Positions 22,774 through 24,349 of a stretch of DNA of 24,349 nt are shown piece by piece. The translations under genes were made by a program, and so were the position numbers. Every line of letters starts with the position of its first letter. The first letter of the stretch is position 1. Source of the stretch: a virus; the IMG/VR virus record IMGVR_UViG_3300047121_000799, positions 1 to 24,349 of that record; one strand, written 5' to 3'. Under the pieces are notes generated by a model. It saw only the letters and a list, made by a program, of their open reading frames with translations. It searched no databases and was not told where the DNA came from.

Positions 22774-23547
22774 ATGTCCGTTACACCTGTATTACCACCA
22801 CTTCAACAACAAAAAGAAGCTTTATTCAATAATATTCGCTTACGTTTAGGTGGGGGAATAGTTGATTTAGAATTAGATCCTGAGCATTATGAGGCAGCAT
22901 ATCAATATGCGATTGCAACATATAGGCAACGTGCTACTAATGCTTATGAAGAATCGTATAGCCTACTTACCGTAGAAAATAATCAATACACTTACATCCT
23001 TCCACAAGAAGTTACAACAGTACGTGAAGTATTTCGTAGAACAGTTGGTTTAGAGACAGGACCTGCTGCATCATCATTTGATCCATTTTCTAGTGCCATT
23101 TTAAATACATACTTATTAAACTATAACTATGCAGGTGGATTAGCTACGTATGATTTTTATGCAGGTTATATTGAGTTAGCTGCACGTATGTTTGGTGGAT
23201 ATGTAATTTTTACGTTTAATCCTGTAACTAAAGAAATTAGTTTTGTGCGTAATTTTAAGGGTAGTGGCGAACAGTTATTATTGTGGACATACAATATGAA
23301 ACCTGAAATTACGTTATTGCGTGACCCATCTATTGCAAATTGGATAACAAGTTGGACATTATGTCAGTGTAAGATGATTATAGGTGAAGCACGTGAAAAG
23401 TTTGCTAGCATTGCAGGACCAACAGGTGGCACTACACTTAATGGTGCAGCCATGAAAGCTGAAGCGAAAGAAGGTTTTGCTGAATTAATTGATGAACTTA
23501 AGCGTTATGTTGATTGGTCACAACCTTTAACTTGGGTACAAGGGTAA
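22774..23547 (+). CDS. gp13: T4 gp13-like neck protein
   Basis: 257 residues starting MSVTPVLPPLQQQKEALFNNIRLRLGGGIVDLELDPEHYE, which I recognise as the start of the gp13-type neck protein of marine T4-like phages. Other family segments are ILPQEVTTVREVFRR, a Tyr/Gly-rich middle (NYNYAGGLATYDFYAGYIELAARMFGG), and the C-terminal AREKFASIAGPTGGTTLNG...YVDWSQPLTWVQG. It is shorter than T4 gp13 (309 residues) and intact at both ends. gp13 joins the filled head to the tail through the neck ring. Its own late-promoter box lies just upstream. The gp14/gp15-like partners lie on the opposite strand, unlike the collinear 13-14-15 order of T4. Confidence 0.78.
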   Translation: MSVTPVLPPLQQQKEALFNNIRLRLGGGIVDLELDPEHYEAAYQYAIATYRQRATNAYEESYSLLTVENNQYTYILPQEVTTVREVFRRTVGLETGPAASSFDPFSSAILNTYLLNYNYAGGLATYDFYAGYIELAARMFGGYVIFTFNPVTKEISFVRNFKGSGEQLLLWTYNMKPEITLLRDPSIANWITSWTLCQCKMIIGEAREKFASIAGPTGGTTLNGAAMKAEAKEGFAELIDELKRYVDWSQPLTWVQG

Positions 23548-23560
23548 TATTCTAAATTAC

Positions 23561-23588
23561 TTGAAATCTGTAATAAGTATGACATAAT
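23561..23588 (+). promoter_or_regulatory. Sigma70-like promoter before the dNMP kinase gene
   Basis: TTGAAA (23561-23566) and CATAAT (23583-23588) are separated by 16 bases, with TG one base before the -10 element (extended -10). This fits host-type early transcription and differs from the late boxes of the structural genes. In A+T-rich DNA chance matches are common. Confidence 0.45.
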
Positions 23589-23608
23589 ACGCCTATGTGG
23601 AGGGCATT

Positions 23609-24271
23609 ATGATTGTAGGTATTTGTGGATTAATTGGTAGTGGCAAAGATACGATTGCAAGTTACTTAATTGATGAGCATGGGTTTAGACGCATGTCATT
23701 TGCTGAAAGTTTAAAAGATGCAACTGCTGCGGTGTTTGGTTGGGATCGTGAAATGCTTGATGGTGTAACCAAATCAAGTAGACAATGGCGTGAACAAGTA
23801 GATACATGGTGGTCAGAACGATTAGGTATACCCAATCTTACACCAAGAATGGTATTACAACATTGGGGAACAGAATTATTTCGTAATCATTTTCATGATG
23901 AAATATGGGTAGCTAGTGTTGAGCGTAAGCTAATGAAAACCGAAGACAATATAGTGATTACTGATTGTCGATTTAAAAATGAGGTTGATGCCATACATCG
24001 TTCAGGTGGTATTGTAGTACGTGTCAAGCGTGGTCCTGAACCATCTTGGTATGAAGCAGCAGTTTCATATAATGCAGGACCAAAAAATATGGGATGGGCA
24101 CTTGCTAGGAATGAATTAGAACATGCTAAAATTCATGCTAGTGAATATAGTCATTGTGGTTTAAAATTTGATGCTGTTATAGAAAACGATTCTACTATTG
24201 ATAATTTACATAGAAAGATTAATAGTCTACTTGAAGATCGCCAACTTTCCATGCACTCTGTTTTCGCTTAA
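23609..24271 (+). CDS. 1: Deoxynucleoside monophosphate kinase (T4 gene 1 type)
   Basis: 220 residues from the ATG at 23609, chosen because GGAGGG (23599-23604) sits four bases upstream; the in-frame GTG at 23597 lies before that site. The P-loop GLIGSGKDT (residues 7-15) ends in KDT, as in T4 dNMP kinase. Further matching blocks are MVLQHWGTELFRNHFHDEIWV (80-101), IVITDCRFKNEVDA (115-128), VVRVKRGPE and the C-terminal FDAVIENDSTIDNLHRKINSLL. The enzyme phosphorylates dNMPs to dNDPs to feed phage DNA synthesis. The last 53 bases overlap a convergent gene on the other strand. Confidence 0.88.
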   Translation: MIVGICGLIGSGKDTIASYLIDEHGFRRMSFAESLKDATAAVFGWDREMLDGVTKSSRQWREQVDTWWSERLGIPNLTPRMVLQHWGTELFRNHFHDEIWVASVERKLMKTEDNIVITDCRFKNEVDAIHRSGGIVVRVKRGPEPSWYEAAVSYNAGPKNMGWALARNELEHAKIHASEYSHCGLKFDAVIENDSTIDNLHRKINSLLEDRQLSMHSVFA

Positions 24272-24349
24272 TTACTTCAACACAATTTAGGCATACACTA
24301 CGTAGGTTAATTAGTTCGCAATTGTTTAAATTGCCATCAACATGCCATA
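24219..24349 (-). CDS. HNH/zinc-finger-like phage protein, N-terminus off the right edge
   Basis: The minus strand is open from the right edge to a TAA at 24221-24219, giving the last 42 residues of a protein. They begin WHVDGNLNNC, continue NLRSVCLNC and end AWKVGDLQVDY. This matches, from memory, a small protein of marine T4-like phages with HIDGNLNNC, NLKTVCANC and a C-terminal WRQGDLxPDF, which resembles an HNH or zinc-finger fold (H, the N pair and a C-x2-C pair). Whether it cuts DNA is unknown. It covers the otherwise empty 78 bases after the dNMP kinase gene and overlaps that gene tail to tail by 53 bases. Confidence 0.72.
   Translation of the reverse strand, partial: WHVDGNLNNCELINLRSVCLNCVEVIKRKQSAWKVGDLQVDY

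Noticed and set aside
22644-22832. 62-residue plus-strand frame starting MSVGMCMGL
   Set aside because: It overlaps the better supported Cys/His-rich frame (22571-22747) and the start of the gp13-like gene, and looks like a shifted-frame shadow.
23597-23608. GTG at 23597 as the start of the dNMP kinase
   Set aside because: It precedes the GGAGGG ribosome binding site, which is correctly placed for the ATG at 23609, and the extra residues MEGI are not part of the family's P-loop-proximal N-terminus.

Overview
The window reads as late-gene DNA from a T4-like, contractile-tailed phage of the marine type (the group of cyanophage and pelagiphage myoviruses). The evidence is homologues of T4 neck and tail-completion proteins gp13 and gp15 (and probably gp14), a T4 gene 1-type dNMP kinase, a phage MazG, two 2-oxoglutarate/Fe(II) oxygenases, a Nudix hydrolase, small structural families typical of marine T4-like phages, and RATAAATA boxes like T4 late promoters. 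The DNA is A+T-rich and almost fully coding. I see no tRNA, integrase, insertion sequence, CRISPR array or photosynthesis gene. The host cannot be fixed from this sequence; an A+T-rich marine bacterium is only a guess.

Layout. (1) About 2-11920 (+): one enormous tail-fibre-like ORF, open at the left edge, built of nested repeats. It holds 22-residue Gly/Asn-rich units, a duplicated domain of about 1.3-1.7 kb, two YadA-head-like cassettes, and a C-terminal region with domains common in phage fibres. (2) 11923-16309 (+): a small conserved protein, two tandem paralogous polyglycine adhesin-like proteins, a MAHFAK-type protein, then two overlapping Fe(II)/2-oxoglutarate oxygenase genes. (3) 16328-16928 (+): a late promoter, a structured leader and a small putative virion protein, closed by a strong hairpin terminator that also serves the facing operon. 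(4) 20911-16969 (-): a gp14-like protein, a gp15-like tail completion protein and a Nudix hydrolase. (5) 20977-24271 (+): a conserved unknown, MazG, a tiny Cys/His zinc-ribbon-like protein absent from simple ORF calls, the gp13-like neck protein, and a dNMP kinase behind a sigma70-like promoter. (6) At the right edge, a minus-strand HNH/zinc-finger-like protein ends inside the dNMP kinase gene.

Together the genes suggest a virion-assembly neighbourhood (neck, tail completion, fibres, adhesins) interspersed with nucleotide-metabolism functions (MazG, Nudix, dNMP kinase). The most thought-provoking points are the fibre's repeat-number variation (two copies of a domain differ by exactly six 66-bp units), the two oxygenases following the fibre/adhesin genes (possible hydroxylation of fibre residues), the structured leader at 16355-16392, and two small or partial genes that simple ORF calling misses.
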